Source: Lichtheimia corymbifera B2541 (taxonomy: Eukaryota; Mucoromycota; Mucoromycetes; Mucorales; Lichtheimiaceae). From it: a stretch of 39,540 nucleotides of DNA. The position numbers were made by a program, and so were the translations under genes. Shown piece after piece: positions 1 through 7,680 of the stretch (the first letter of the stretch is position 1; each line of letters starts with the position of its first letter). The stretch covers positions 1-39,540 of the forward strand of contig JNEU01000174.1 of assembly GCA_000697475.1 (NCBI GenBank), given 5' to 3'. The notes under the pieces are model-generated. The model did not search any database, was not told the DNA's origin, and saw only the letters and a list, made by a program, of their open reading frames with translations.

Positions 1-23
1 TTTTTTGTATTGAAAGTGTAGAC

Positions 24-29
24 TTTATT
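24..29 (-). terminator. Polyadenylation signal AATAAA of LINE copy 1
   Basis: AATAAA is read on the minus strand. It overlaps the tandem TAA TAA that ends ORF2, leaving a 3' UTR of under 30 nt before the T-run at the window edge. Confidence 0.6.
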
Positions 30-3000
30 AAACAGAATTGGGAGGTGACGGTGGAACAAAAGAAACATACAATAGATCGGCCTGTAGCGTACCGAGAGCG
101 GCTGGTGTTGACCACGGCTGGTCATCTATCTTACAACGCCAATGATGCTGCCATAGGACAGCAATAATGCAGCCAAGGCGGCATAATATACTGTCATTTA
201 GAGGTCGGTGTTCGTATGATTCAAAGCTAGTGAGAGCACGCCAAACGAGAGCTTGTGTAGGAAAGAGGTGACGGAGGTGCAAGAAGTCTAACGCTGCGTG
301 CCAAAATTGGCGTTTGCTTGAGCAAGCAGTGAACATGTGCTGTATATCTTCTTCGTCAATTTTGCAGAGTGTGCACATATCGCTGTCAATCTGAGGAAAG
401 CGAAATCGGTGGAGCTTTTGTTGTGTGCTAATGCAGTGTTGTAATAATCGCCACCATGGTGTGAATGCCTTGTGAGGTATCGGTAGGCGCCAGAACCGTT
501 TCCAAAAGGAAGATGGATAAGTAAATGTCAAAGGCATGGATGTGTTCGTATCGGATGAGCGATCAAGGATGAATTTCCAGTGCGGATGCCAATAACGACG
601 TAATTGTGATAACGATAGAGAAGGGATATCACTGGTCTTGTTGGTTGAGACTTGGAGTATCCAATGGTTCAAAGACGGGAGAGGAGAATACACAGAATAG
701 GATGTCGTCGAATCCGTTGAGGAACCCGGTGCGCTGTGAGTGATCGGAAAATGAGTTTCAGGATATCCTTCGAGGTGCACTGTGGATGATGTCATGTTCG
801 AATGGACCACACTAGACCGAAACTTTAACAAAGTATGCCGTAACTTTTGACTAGGATGAAGTATAAGGCATTCCCTTTCCAGATCCCAGTAAGCAACGTC
901 AGACAACAGGTAATGCATCCGAGGTTGAGTTGTCAACTCCGTTTGCCCTGAAGATTTGACAAACCGTAACGGTATGCTAAGCAGCCATTGTGCAGACCAA
1001 TCATTCGTAGGTTTCAATCCAGGAAGGCGACAAAGAAGCTTTCCCAAATACGCCATATGGGGAACCTTTTTCAAACAATATTGGAGTTGTTTTGGATAAA
1101 GGAACCATGGTAGAAGTGAGGTGTGACCAGTCAACATCTGATAATACCTTATGATCCACGGTGACAGGAAATCGGATGAACGAGGTGGTGTACAGAGACG
1201 TTGTAGGTACACGAAATGTAAAGCTTGACTTTGATCCATGACATTTACCATACCAACACCGCCATATTTACGTGGTAGACATAGAGTATCCCAAGATGGT
1301 TTTGGCCAAAAAGGTGTGAGGGAAGAGAGCACTATGGATTTCATTTCCTTCAACCATTGCTCAGAGACTGGGGTGACACGAAGAACATGCCACAACCGAG
1401 ACAATAATATTGAATTGACCACCGTGCTAGCACCTCGAAGTGATAAACGACGTTCCTTGAGGATGTTGGCGTGCCGGAGTACCTTGACCTTAATGGAATC
1501 CATAAAGAGAGAGAGTTGATCATCGGTATGATACAGAGGATATCCCAAATAGCGTACTGCTTCCGAGCTATGTGCGTCATGCCATTGTGCCCCAAAGGTA
1601 TCCGCGAGTTGTTCCCATTCAACATAGTGCTTTCCAGACAGTGACATCAAAATAGTTTTGCTGAGGTTAACCTTGGCATTAGATGCCGCACCGTAGCATT
1701 GTAGAAGATCCATCAGTATATCCCATTCTCTAGGATGAGAGAGGAAGACTTCTAAGTCATCTGCATAACTCAAAAGCTTGATCGCAGGCGGTGCAGGAGG
1801 GATCCTTTGTCGTATACTCGTGGTGTATTGAGGTCCAGAATGTAAACGCGGTGGTACAAGAGTCACTCCTTGTAGTTGACTGGCCAAGATGGAACGTAAC
1901 AAAGGTTCAAACATAAGGTTGAACAATAATGGAGAGAGAGGATCCCCTTGTCGTAAACCTCTACCTTGTTGAAACGGTTTGCCCAAGTGCCCATTGATGC
2001 TGACATGCACCTGTGTACCGAAAAATAATCGCGATAAACTGGTAATGATGCTGTCGGGAAATCCAAAGTGTGATAGGACGCCACGTAAATATTCAGGATG
2101 AACTCTGTCATAGGCTTTCTCTTGATCGAGAAAAACTGCTACTGCTGGATCGTGCTGTTGGGCCTTGCGATGGTTATGCATCAATACTTGGTTTATCCAT
2201 CCATTGTCCGAGATCAACCGATGTGGCATGAAGCCCGTTTGATACGGGCTGATAAGTTTTGGCAGCACTTGGTTGAGACGGTTAGCCAGAAGCTTGGTGA
2301 ACAACTTGGCATCCGTATTGATCAATGAAAGCGGTCTCCAGTTGCGTAACAGCTCAGGGTCTCCTTTCTTAAAAAGCAAAACCATGCGTGTGTGACACCA
2401 TGAGGCCGGAAAGATACCTTCAAAGGCTTGGCAAATGACCAAGAGTAAAAGATGACGAAAACGTGGAGAGCGTGGAATGAGATGTTTATATACCTCAAAA
2501 GGAAGACCATCGAGACCAGGGCTTCTGTCCAAAGGCGAGTGTTCCACTAGATCAACAATGTCGGCCATATGAGGCAAAGCTGTGAGTTCTGCTGCATCGG
2601 AAGGTGATAACCTGGCTGTCTGCGGGATGTTGTGTAATAGCGATTGCATGGCCGTTACATCAATCTCGTCCGGTGTGTATAATTTGCTATAATAGTTACG
2701 TGTCTCCTGGATGATGTCTCGAATATCCGTAAGGATGGTCCCATTCTGGGAACATTGCAATGCGGTAATAGTTTGTTGAGTTTGTCTCGCCTTGATTACC
2801 CGAAAGAAATACTTATTGTTCCTTTCACCCTGTTCATGCCATCGTGTTGCTGAACGGAGCATGGTTTGTCGAGTGTCATGTTGAATCAAGGTGTCGATCT
2901 CTTGCTCAATTGTGGCCAGGTCGGTATTTGCTGGATTGACCAGGAGTTGTTGTCGATCAGATTGCAGTTTAGCAATACGAGTGCGTCTATGTGTTGTTGA

Positions 3001-3915
3001 ACCACGTGATTGTCTCTGTGCTGTGTATTTGAGAAGCCTTTTCAATGATTCCCATTGCTCTTGAGGAGTAATATCCGGTGTCGTATCGATAGTATCAAAG
3101 AAACTATCCATAGTATGATCCAAAAGAGTAATAAAGGGCTCATCGTGCAGCATAGACGGGTTGAAACGCCAACTGCCACGGCCAATATCCTGCCGTACTG
3201 GTAGTAAATCAATGGTCAGCAGACTGTGATCCGTCCACGAAATAGGGAGAAAATGCTGATTCGCGTTGGTTACTCGAGACATAATGGAATGGTGGCCGAA
3301 AATATAGTCAATGGTCGAGCGAGAAACACCCCTTTGGAAAGTAGGCAATCCTGCTGGCATGCAATTATCGAAATGTGTGCGGATCCAGTCATACCAAGGC
3401 TGTATGGTTGGTGAACCGGTGACTGTGGGATCGTGCAAGTGGAGGTTGAAATCCCCAAGTAAGAACCAAGGACCAACATCTATCTCTTGTACGAAAGGTA
3501 ATGAGAGGAAGGATCGTAGAAAATCCGGACGAGCTGTGCGTGAAGCTGGAATATAGGTGTTGATAATATTGCATACAAGATGTTGTTGTTGATCCAAAAT
3601 CGAAGCGACAATAATTCGCTCATCCATAGAAACAATGGCATTTGCCAGTGTGAGATCTTGACGTAGACATACAATCGCTGCATGTTTGGTGATAATTGAT
3701 GAGCGATTTGGAAACATGAAAGAAGTAAAGGAGTGGACTTGTTCATCAGTGATATGAGGATGCGAGAAATTAGTGGCGGTTTCTTTAAGACAGAGAATAT
3801 CGAGGTCGTGTGAGGTACGTAGGTCATAAATAAAGGAGCGTTGTGTTGTTGGTGAGTGCTCTTTGAAAATGCTGCGAGCATTTAAAGAGCCAATGCGGAT
3901 ATGTCGATTAATCAT
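28..3915 (-). CDS. LINE ORF2: APE-type endonuclease / reverse transcriptase
   Basis: This 1295-residue protein nicks target DNA and copies the element RNA by target-primed reverse transcription. The apurinic-endonuclease-like domain occupies roughly residues 1-240, with N12 (SLNAR), E45 (LKET), GDFN at 154-157, D203 (TIDYIF) and the D229-H230 pair (SWTDHS). The RT follows: a GDPELLRNWRPLSLIN block, motif A FLDQEKAYDRV, a GRGLRQGDPLSPLLFN block and the catalytic YADD. Near the C terminus CTLCKIDEEDIQHMFTAC fits the zinc-binding domain often found after LINE RTs. No stop or frameshift interrupts it, so it could be active. The start ATG (3915-3913) overlaps the ORF1 stop as ATGA, suggesting translation by termination-reinitiation. 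The TAA stop at 28-30 overlaps an AATAAA signal (24-29). One oddity is K44 in LKET, where copy 2 has the usual Q. Confidence 0.92.
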   Translation of the reverse strand: MINRHIRIGSLNARSIFKEHSPTTQRSFIYDLRTSHDLDILCLKETATNFSHPHITDEQVHSFTSFMFPNRSSIITKHAAIVCLRQDLTLANAIVSMDERIIVASILDQQQHLVCNIINTYIPASRTARPDFLRSFLSLPFVQEIDVGPWFLLGDFNLHLHDPTVTGSPTIQPWYDWIRTHFDNCMPAGLPTFQRGVSRSTIDYIFGHHSIMSRVTNANQHFLPISWTDHSLLTIDLLPVRQDIGRGSWRFNPSMLHDEPFITLLDHTMDSFFDTIDTTPDITPQEQWESLKRLLKYTAQRQSRGSTTHRRTRIAKLQSDRQQLLVNPANTDLATIEQEIDTLIQHDTRQTMLRSATRWHEQGERNNKYFFRVIKARQTQQTITALQCSQNGTILTDIRDIIQETRNYYSKLYTPDEIDVTAMQSLLHNIPQTARLSPSDAAELTALPHMADIVDLVEHSPLDRSPGLDGLPFEVYKHLIPRSPRFRHLLLLVICQAFEGIFPASWCHTRMVLLFKKGDPELLRNWRPLSLINTDAKLFTKLLANRLNQVLPKLISPYQTGFMPHRLISDNGWINQVLMHNHRKAQQHDPAVAVFLDQEKAYDRVHPEYLRGVLSHFGFPDSIITSLSRLFFGTQVHVSINGHLGKPFQQGRGLRQGDPLSPLLFNLMFEPLLRSILASQLQGVTLVPPRLHSGPQYTTSIRQRIPPAPPAIKLLSYADDLEVFLSHPREWDILMDLLQCYGAASNAKVNLSKTILMSLSGKHYVEWEQLADTFGAQWHDAHSSEAVRYLGYPLYHTDDQLSLFMDSIKVKVLRHANILKERRLSLRGASTVVNSILLSRLWHVLRVTPVSEQWLKEMKSIVLSSLTPFWPKPSWDTLCLPRKYGGVGMVNVMDQSQALHFVYLQRLCTPPRSSDFLSPWIIRYYQMLTGHTSLLPWFLYPKQLQYCLKKVPHMAYLGKLLCRLPGLKPTNDWSAQWLLSIPLRFVKSSGQTELTTQPRMHYLLSDVAYWDLERECLILHPSQKLRHTLLKFRSSVVHSNMTSSTVHLEGYPETHFPITHSAPGSSTDSTTSYSVYSPLPSLNHWILQVSTNKTSDIPSLSLSQLRRYWHPHWKFILDRSSDTNTSMPLTFTYPSSFWKRFWRLPIPHKAFTPWWRLLQHCISTQQKLHRFRFPQIDSDMCTLCKIDEEDIQHMFTACSSKRQFWHAALDFLHLRHLFPTQALVWRALTSFESYEHRPLNDSILCRLGCIIAVLWQHHWRCKIDDQPWSTPAALGTLQADLLYVSFVPPSPPNSV
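3912..3915 (-). promoter_or_regulatory. ATGA stop-start overlap coupling ORF1 to ORF2
   Basis: The ORF1 TGA and ORF2 ATG share the sequence ATGA. The same arrangement is kept in copy 2 (7677-7680) although the copies differ greatly. This fits a termination-reinitiation signal rather than an internal ribosome entry or frameshift. Function is inferred. Confidence 0.65.
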
Positions 3916-5246
3916 TGACCCTTACGGGCGATGTCTGAGGTGGGTGGTAGTGGTACTACCGGGTTCAAATCCAGGTCGAAATTTTGGCCTGTCTGATGGC
4001 TCATGCTCGACTGCTTATTCTTTAAGATAGAGCGTTTGCTCGAGGCCTTGACCAAATGCACTTCCTCCGTAGGTGGTATCTCATCCACTTTCATCCTCGT
4101 TGCCTTATCATATGGTGCATGTTTCGATGCGTTGATGCTATTCTCAGGGTCAACATCGTCCAGTCTACTCTTCCTAGGACCTTCGTCCATCTCAATATCT
4201 TCATCCTCCTGCTCTGGATCCTCGTCTATCGTAAGTTCAATGTCTGAGGGATCGTCATTAGCACCCTTTTGAGCTTCTGCATCCAAAATCACAGGCTCAG
4301 AGGTGGCCTTTGTTGTCTGAACTACTTCCTTGGCTGGGTGTTGTGTTTCTTGGTCATTCTTCTTAGCCTTAACTTGCTCATACAAATCGATAGCTTGTGT
4401 ATCGGACATCTTTGCCTTACAGAACTTTCTTGTGTGCCCTGCTACTCCACATTCGAAGCACACACGTCGAGCCAACTCAGGACAGTTGTTGCGGATGTGG
4501 CCAGCTTGTCTGCAATAATAGCATACAGGTGCTGCGCCTTTGAAAGAGGCTGGTGCGAAAGTATCCCAGGTCTCCAAATAAAGCATTCGTTGTAAAGGCT
4601 GTGCTTCATGATGTACGCCTTTTGAGTCATCATATCCTTCACTGGGATCAATGGTCACAGTGAGTTGACCTTCGAAATATCCATCATACAGAACACGGCG
4701 GATCTGGTAAACCTTCCCATAGTAACGGAGTGATGATAGCAAACCATCTCGGATAGCTTGGTCACTGTCAATGTGGAGTAGACTGAGCTGTACTCGAATC
4801 AAAGGGTTTTCTGAGCCAGTTACAGTAGGAGATGCTTTGTGAATGATCTCATTGACTGTAATACCCTCCTCAATGGCCTTTGTGGCATGGTCTGGGTTGA
4901 CGAATTTTGCTTCGATCAGCATATCTCGACGAGAACGGACATCATATGCGCTTATATGTCTAAAACCCTGGACTGCGCCAATCTGCGATTCAATCGCAGC
5001 ATATGCCTTACTGCGTCGTTCAAAGGCTAGTTGAGGCAAAGAAAACAAAACGGACTCAGGAGTCAGAGCCTGTCTAACAATAGCTGCAGCCTTGCGAGAA
5101 AGCTGTTGACGAGTGAAATCGGGGTGCTCATAGAGAATGTCTGTGGAAATGCTGGCATCACGAGGTGTTCGGGAAGGTGTAATGACCTTCATTCCGGCAC
5201 CTTTGGCCACGACTTGACTCCATTTCAAGGTGTCAGTTGTGGACAT
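3912..5246 (-). CDS. LINE ORF1: CCHC zinc-knuckle nucleic-acid-binding protein
   Basis: This is the probable RNA-packaging protein of LINE copy 1, 444 residues from the first in-frame ATG at 5246-5244. Two CX2CX4HX4C knuckles are clear: CYYCRQAGHIRNNC and CFECGVAGHTRKFC. Before them lies a conserved region (RMLYLETWDTF, SSLRYYGKVYQIR) also present in copy 2. After them comes an acidic, charged and Ser/Thr-rich tail, probably disordered. The frame stays open upstream of the ATG to an in-frame TGA just beyond 5380 with no other ATG, so a longer protein would need a non-AUG start; a TTG at 5321-5319 is one option. The TGA stop (3914-3912) shares bases with the ORF2 ATG. Confidence 0.88.
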   Translation of the reverse strand: MSTTDTLKWSQVVAKGAGMKVITPSRTPRDASISTDILYEHPDFTRQQLSRKAAAIVRQALTPESVLFSLPQLAFERRSKAYAAIESQIGAVQGFRHISAYDVRSRRDMLIEAKFVNPDHATKAIEEGITVNEIIHKASPTVTGSENPLIRVQLSLLHIDSDQAIRDGLLSSLRYYGKVYQIRRVLYDGYFEGQLTVTIDPSEGYDDSKGVHHEAQPLQRMLYLETWDTFAPASFKGAAPVCYYCRQAGHIRNNCPELARRVCFECGVAGHTRKFCKAKMSDTQAIDLYEQVKAKKNDQETQHPAKEVVQTTKATSEPVILDAEAQKGANDDPSDIELTIDEDPEQEDEDIEMDEGPRKSRLDDVDPENSINASKHAPYDKATRMKVDEIPPTEEVHLVKASSKRSILKNKQSSMSHQTGQNFDLDLNPVVPLPPTSDIARKGQ

Positions 5247-5342
5247 GGCGAAATTGGGCTTGGTGGGATCTGCTGATGCGATCGAAATGTCGAGATCGTC
5301 GAGATCGAGTTGGAATGTCAAGATTGAGGTGCTGTCAAAAGT

Positions 5343-5379
5343 TGCTCTTTGTGTAACGTAAACAATACACGGAAGAGCT
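5343..5379 (-). repeat. 5' UTR block of LINE copy 1 (single unit)
   Basis: On the minus strand this reads GCTCTTCCGTGTATTGTTTA then CGTTACACAAAGAGCA. The same unit occurs twice in copy 2 (6141-6175 and 6195-6230), so it marks the element's 5' UTR and may hold promoter or RNA-structure elements. Confidence 0.65.
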
Positions 5380-5473
5380 CACCACAGTGCGGAACGTGAC
5401 CAAGTGTATCAAAAAAGTATCAAGTTTGATATGCAAGATAACTAATTCAGCGAATGTGACCACCACGCACCAC

Positions 5474-5506
5474 CCCCCCCAAAAAAAAAAGAAAAAAAAA
5501 TAAAAT
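5474..5506. repeat. C8 / A-rich homopolymer tract
   Basis: Eight C's (5474-5481) are followed by A10, G, A9 and TAAAA. Read on the minus strand this is a T-rich tract running into G8 and then LINE copy 1, so it may mark the 5' end of that insertion; on the plus strand it could equally be the poly(A) tail of another retroelement. Confidence 0.4.
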
Positions 5507-5622
5507 TGGACGCCGTGTCGAACGAGGGAAGCCGGGCACTTAAATATTTAAACCCCGCATATGGTGGCCGGCTGCACCCCTGTGGTCCAGAGTCGCCACT
5601 CGGCCAAATTCAATCCATCAAT

Positions 5623-5662
5623 GCACATAACGTCGGTGGGTTAACCCACCGACGTTATGTGC
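5623..5662. repeat. Perfect 40-bp palindrome
   Basis: The left arm GCACATAACGTCGGTGGGTT (5623-5642) is the exact reverse complement of the right arm (5643-5662), with no spacer. It belongs to the fold-back cluster that follows. Confidence 0.95.
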
Positions 5663-5684
5663 GAACTAGGTTGTAAGAAGCCGA

Positions 5685-5971
5685 TACATTACGCCGGTGG
5701 GTAAAAGCACATTACGTCGGTGGGTTAACCCATCGACGTTATGTGCGAACTGGCATGTAAAACAAAACATCACCCAGAGGATGCCAAAAAATTTGTTTTT
5801 CAACCAGTAATACTTTTTTGGGCGAACTCTCGTGAACTTGCGATTGAAGTTTCAAAAAATATAATTTTTTCTTTCAAGAAATCAAAAATAACTAGCGTAA
5901 ATACAATGCGCCCGGTGGGTTAACTCACCGACGTAATGTACCTTTACCTTTTACCCACCGACGTTATGTAC
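5685..5971. mobile_element. Fold-back / MITE-like element with palindromic subterminal repeats
   Basis: The left end (about 5685-5736) and right end (about 5911-5971) are imperfect inverted repeats of about 50 bp built from the unit ACATWACGYCGGTGGGTWAA. A second 40-bp near-palindrome (5707-5746, two departures from the perfect one at 5623) lies in the left arm. The CGGTGGG/CCCACCG core occurs about nine times between 5634 and 5983. The inner part (5747-5905) is AT-rich and codes for nothing recognisable. A non-autonomous DNA transposon is the simplest reading; no target-site duplication was pinned down. Confidence 0.6.
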
Positions 5972-6006
5972 TTTTTACCCACCGAGCGTTTTGTGTCGGC
6001 GGGGTT

Positions 6007-6058
6007 TGAATCGAAAATTTTGTAAGCGCTGCCCGCCTCCCACTACACCACACGCAAC
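6007..6058 (-). other. tRNA-like remnant (A-box and B-box-like)
   Basis: On the minus strand TGGTGTAGTGG (6050-6040) matches a eukaryotic tRNA A box, and TTTTCGATTCA (6017-6007) resembles a B box, in the right order but close together. No acceptor or T stem pairs properly, so this is not a working tRNA. It may be a decayed tRNA or a tRNA-derived SINE head. Confidence 0.3.
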
Positions 6059-6140
6059 GCCATAGAGAACATTTATGTTACACAAGTCACGTGCAAAGCT
6101 AGATTATATAAAGACCTTTGTAATGTGGATTTTGTCGAAA

Positions 6141-6230
6141 GCTCTTCCATGTATTGTTTAAGTTACACAAAGAGCAACTTTGATAACACTGGAGGCTCTT
6201 TCGTGTATTTTTACGTTACACAAAGAGTAA
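6141..6230 (+). repeat. Tandemly duplicated LINE 5' UTR unit
   Basis: Two copies of a unit beginning GCTCTT and ending GTTACACAAAGAG (6141-6175 and 6195-6230) occur where copy 1 has one. A partial relative (TTATGTTACACAA) lies near 6073. This resembles the repeated 5' monomers seen in some LINE promoters. Confidence 0.6.
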
Positions 6231-6269
6231 ACATTGAAGCAACAACAAACAACTCGAACACTTCGACAT

Positions 6270-7680
6270 CGCAATCGTCTACATTTTCTCGCCATCTCAA
6301 ACGCATTGTCAACATCTGGCAAACTTCAATGGAGCTAGGTTGTTGCCAAGGGTGCTGGCATGAAGGTTATCACCCCTTCACGCCAAGAGGACCCGGATTC
6401 GACAATGTCATTTTCCGTCTTATATGAACATCCCGATTTCCAAGATCAGCATCTTGCTAGAAAAGCTGCAACCATTGTGCGCCAAGCATTAACCCCAGAT
6501 GCAGTGTTATTTTCTTTCCCACCAAACACCTTTGTTCACCGTTGTCATGCTTATGAAGCTATCGAGAAACAAGTGGGCCCTGTGGATGGTTTTCGTCCCC
6601 TGAGCCGATACGATGTCCGTGCGCATGGAAATTTGCTAATTGAGGCAAAGTTTCAAGACCCCGATCACACTAAGCTAGTAATCAAGAACGGTATCACTGT
6701 TGAAGATATTATTTATAAGGGATCTCCTTCTGTATCGGGCGCCGAGAACCCACTGGTCCGAGTGCAACTTACTTTGTTGCGCAATGTCAATGGTGAAGAA
6801 CTGAAAAAAAGGTCTTTTGTCATCCTTACGTTATTACGGCAAGGTGTATCAGATTCGTCAAATCCTCTGCAACGGCTATTTCGAAGGACAGTTGACCATC
6901 ACTTTAGATCCTAGTGTTAGTTACACTGATGATAATGGCGAGCAGCGCTCAGCACAGCCTTTACAGCGTATGTTGTATTTGGAAACGTGGGATACCTTTA
7001 CTACGGCATCTTTCAAAGGGGCTGCCCCAATCTGTTACTATTGTAGACAAGCCGGTCATATCCGGAATGCATGCCCTGAACTCGCTAAGCGTGTATGTTT
7101 CGGCTGTGGTGAACGTGGTCATACCAAACGATTTTGTCGAGTCAAACCAACGGAGACTGAGCTTTTGGATTCGTATATTGATGATACTTCAAGCAGCAAC
7201 AAGGTTCCTACCACTCAGGGGGATGAAGAACCCGATAACAAGGATCTGCATCAACCTGAGCACCTGAAACTCCACGAAGAAGAACCTGACAAGTCACCAA
7301 AGGATGCCATGGATGAAGATGAGACAAACACCACGATCGCAGATGATACAGAGATGACTGAAGCCCCCCAGGATACCAAGTCCAAGTCACAATTGAAGCA
7401 CTCAGATCCTAGCACTAGCATCTTCGCATCTAAGCACGCACCCATTGAGGTTGCCTCCACAATGCGTGTAGATACTGCTGAGGAGATGCTCGAATTAAGC
7501 AAGATTGACTCGAAAACCAAAGTGAAGAATGATAAGATCCGTCGTAGTATCAGCAAGAATACTACTTCCGCCACCAAGGCCGATGGTTCAGTGTCGTCTA
7601 CCTCAAAGACGGATATTATGCTCACACCAGTTATCCCACGGGGAACACCATCATCAAGTAAAGCCCATAGGGCACAATGA
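6270..7680 (+). pseudogene. LINE copy 2 ORF1, disrupted
   Basis: This is homologous along its length to ORF1 of copy 1. Three defects are visible. A TAG at 6336-6338 stands where copy 1 has Gln (W-S-Q-V-V). A run of seven A's at 6804-6810 carries one base too many compared with the frame needed, shifting the frame just before SSLRYYGKVYQIR. The N-terminal region before 6330 also appears frameshifted and has no ATG matching copy 1. After the shift the frame is open to the TGA at 7678-7680 and keeps both zinc knuckles (CYYCRQAGHIRNAC, CFGCGERGHTKRFC) and the acidic tail. It probably makes no full protein. Confidence 0.85.

Larger units (their letters stand above)
1..5481 (-). mobile_element. 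Non-LTR retrotransposon (LINE), copy 1, apparently intact
   Basis: The element carries ORF1 (nucleic-acid-binding, CCHC knuckles) and ORF2 (endonuclease plus reverse transcriptase) on the minus strand. The six T's at the window's left edge look like the start of a poly(A) tail read on the minus strand, so the 3' end is at or just beyond position 1. The 5' limit is not certain: the 5' UTR includes a block at about 5343-5379 shared with copy 2, and the C8 run at 5474-5481 (G8 on the element strand) followed by an A-rich tract is a plausible 5' junction. No RNase H domain was recognised. Organisation (APE-type endonuclease, RT, C-terminal zinc-binding region, CCHC ORF1) resembles L1-clade elements; the clade is inferred by eye. 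Confidence 0.88.

Noticed and set aside
5474..5506. CRISPR, origin or other specialised element at the homopolymer tract
   Set aside because: It is a simple C/A run with no repeat-spacer pattern; a retroelement junction is sufficient explanation.
5634..5983. CRISPR-like array from the repeated CGGTGGG units
   Set aside because: The units alternate in orientation, vary in spacing and sit in a eukaryotic genome; they form inverted transposon-like ends.
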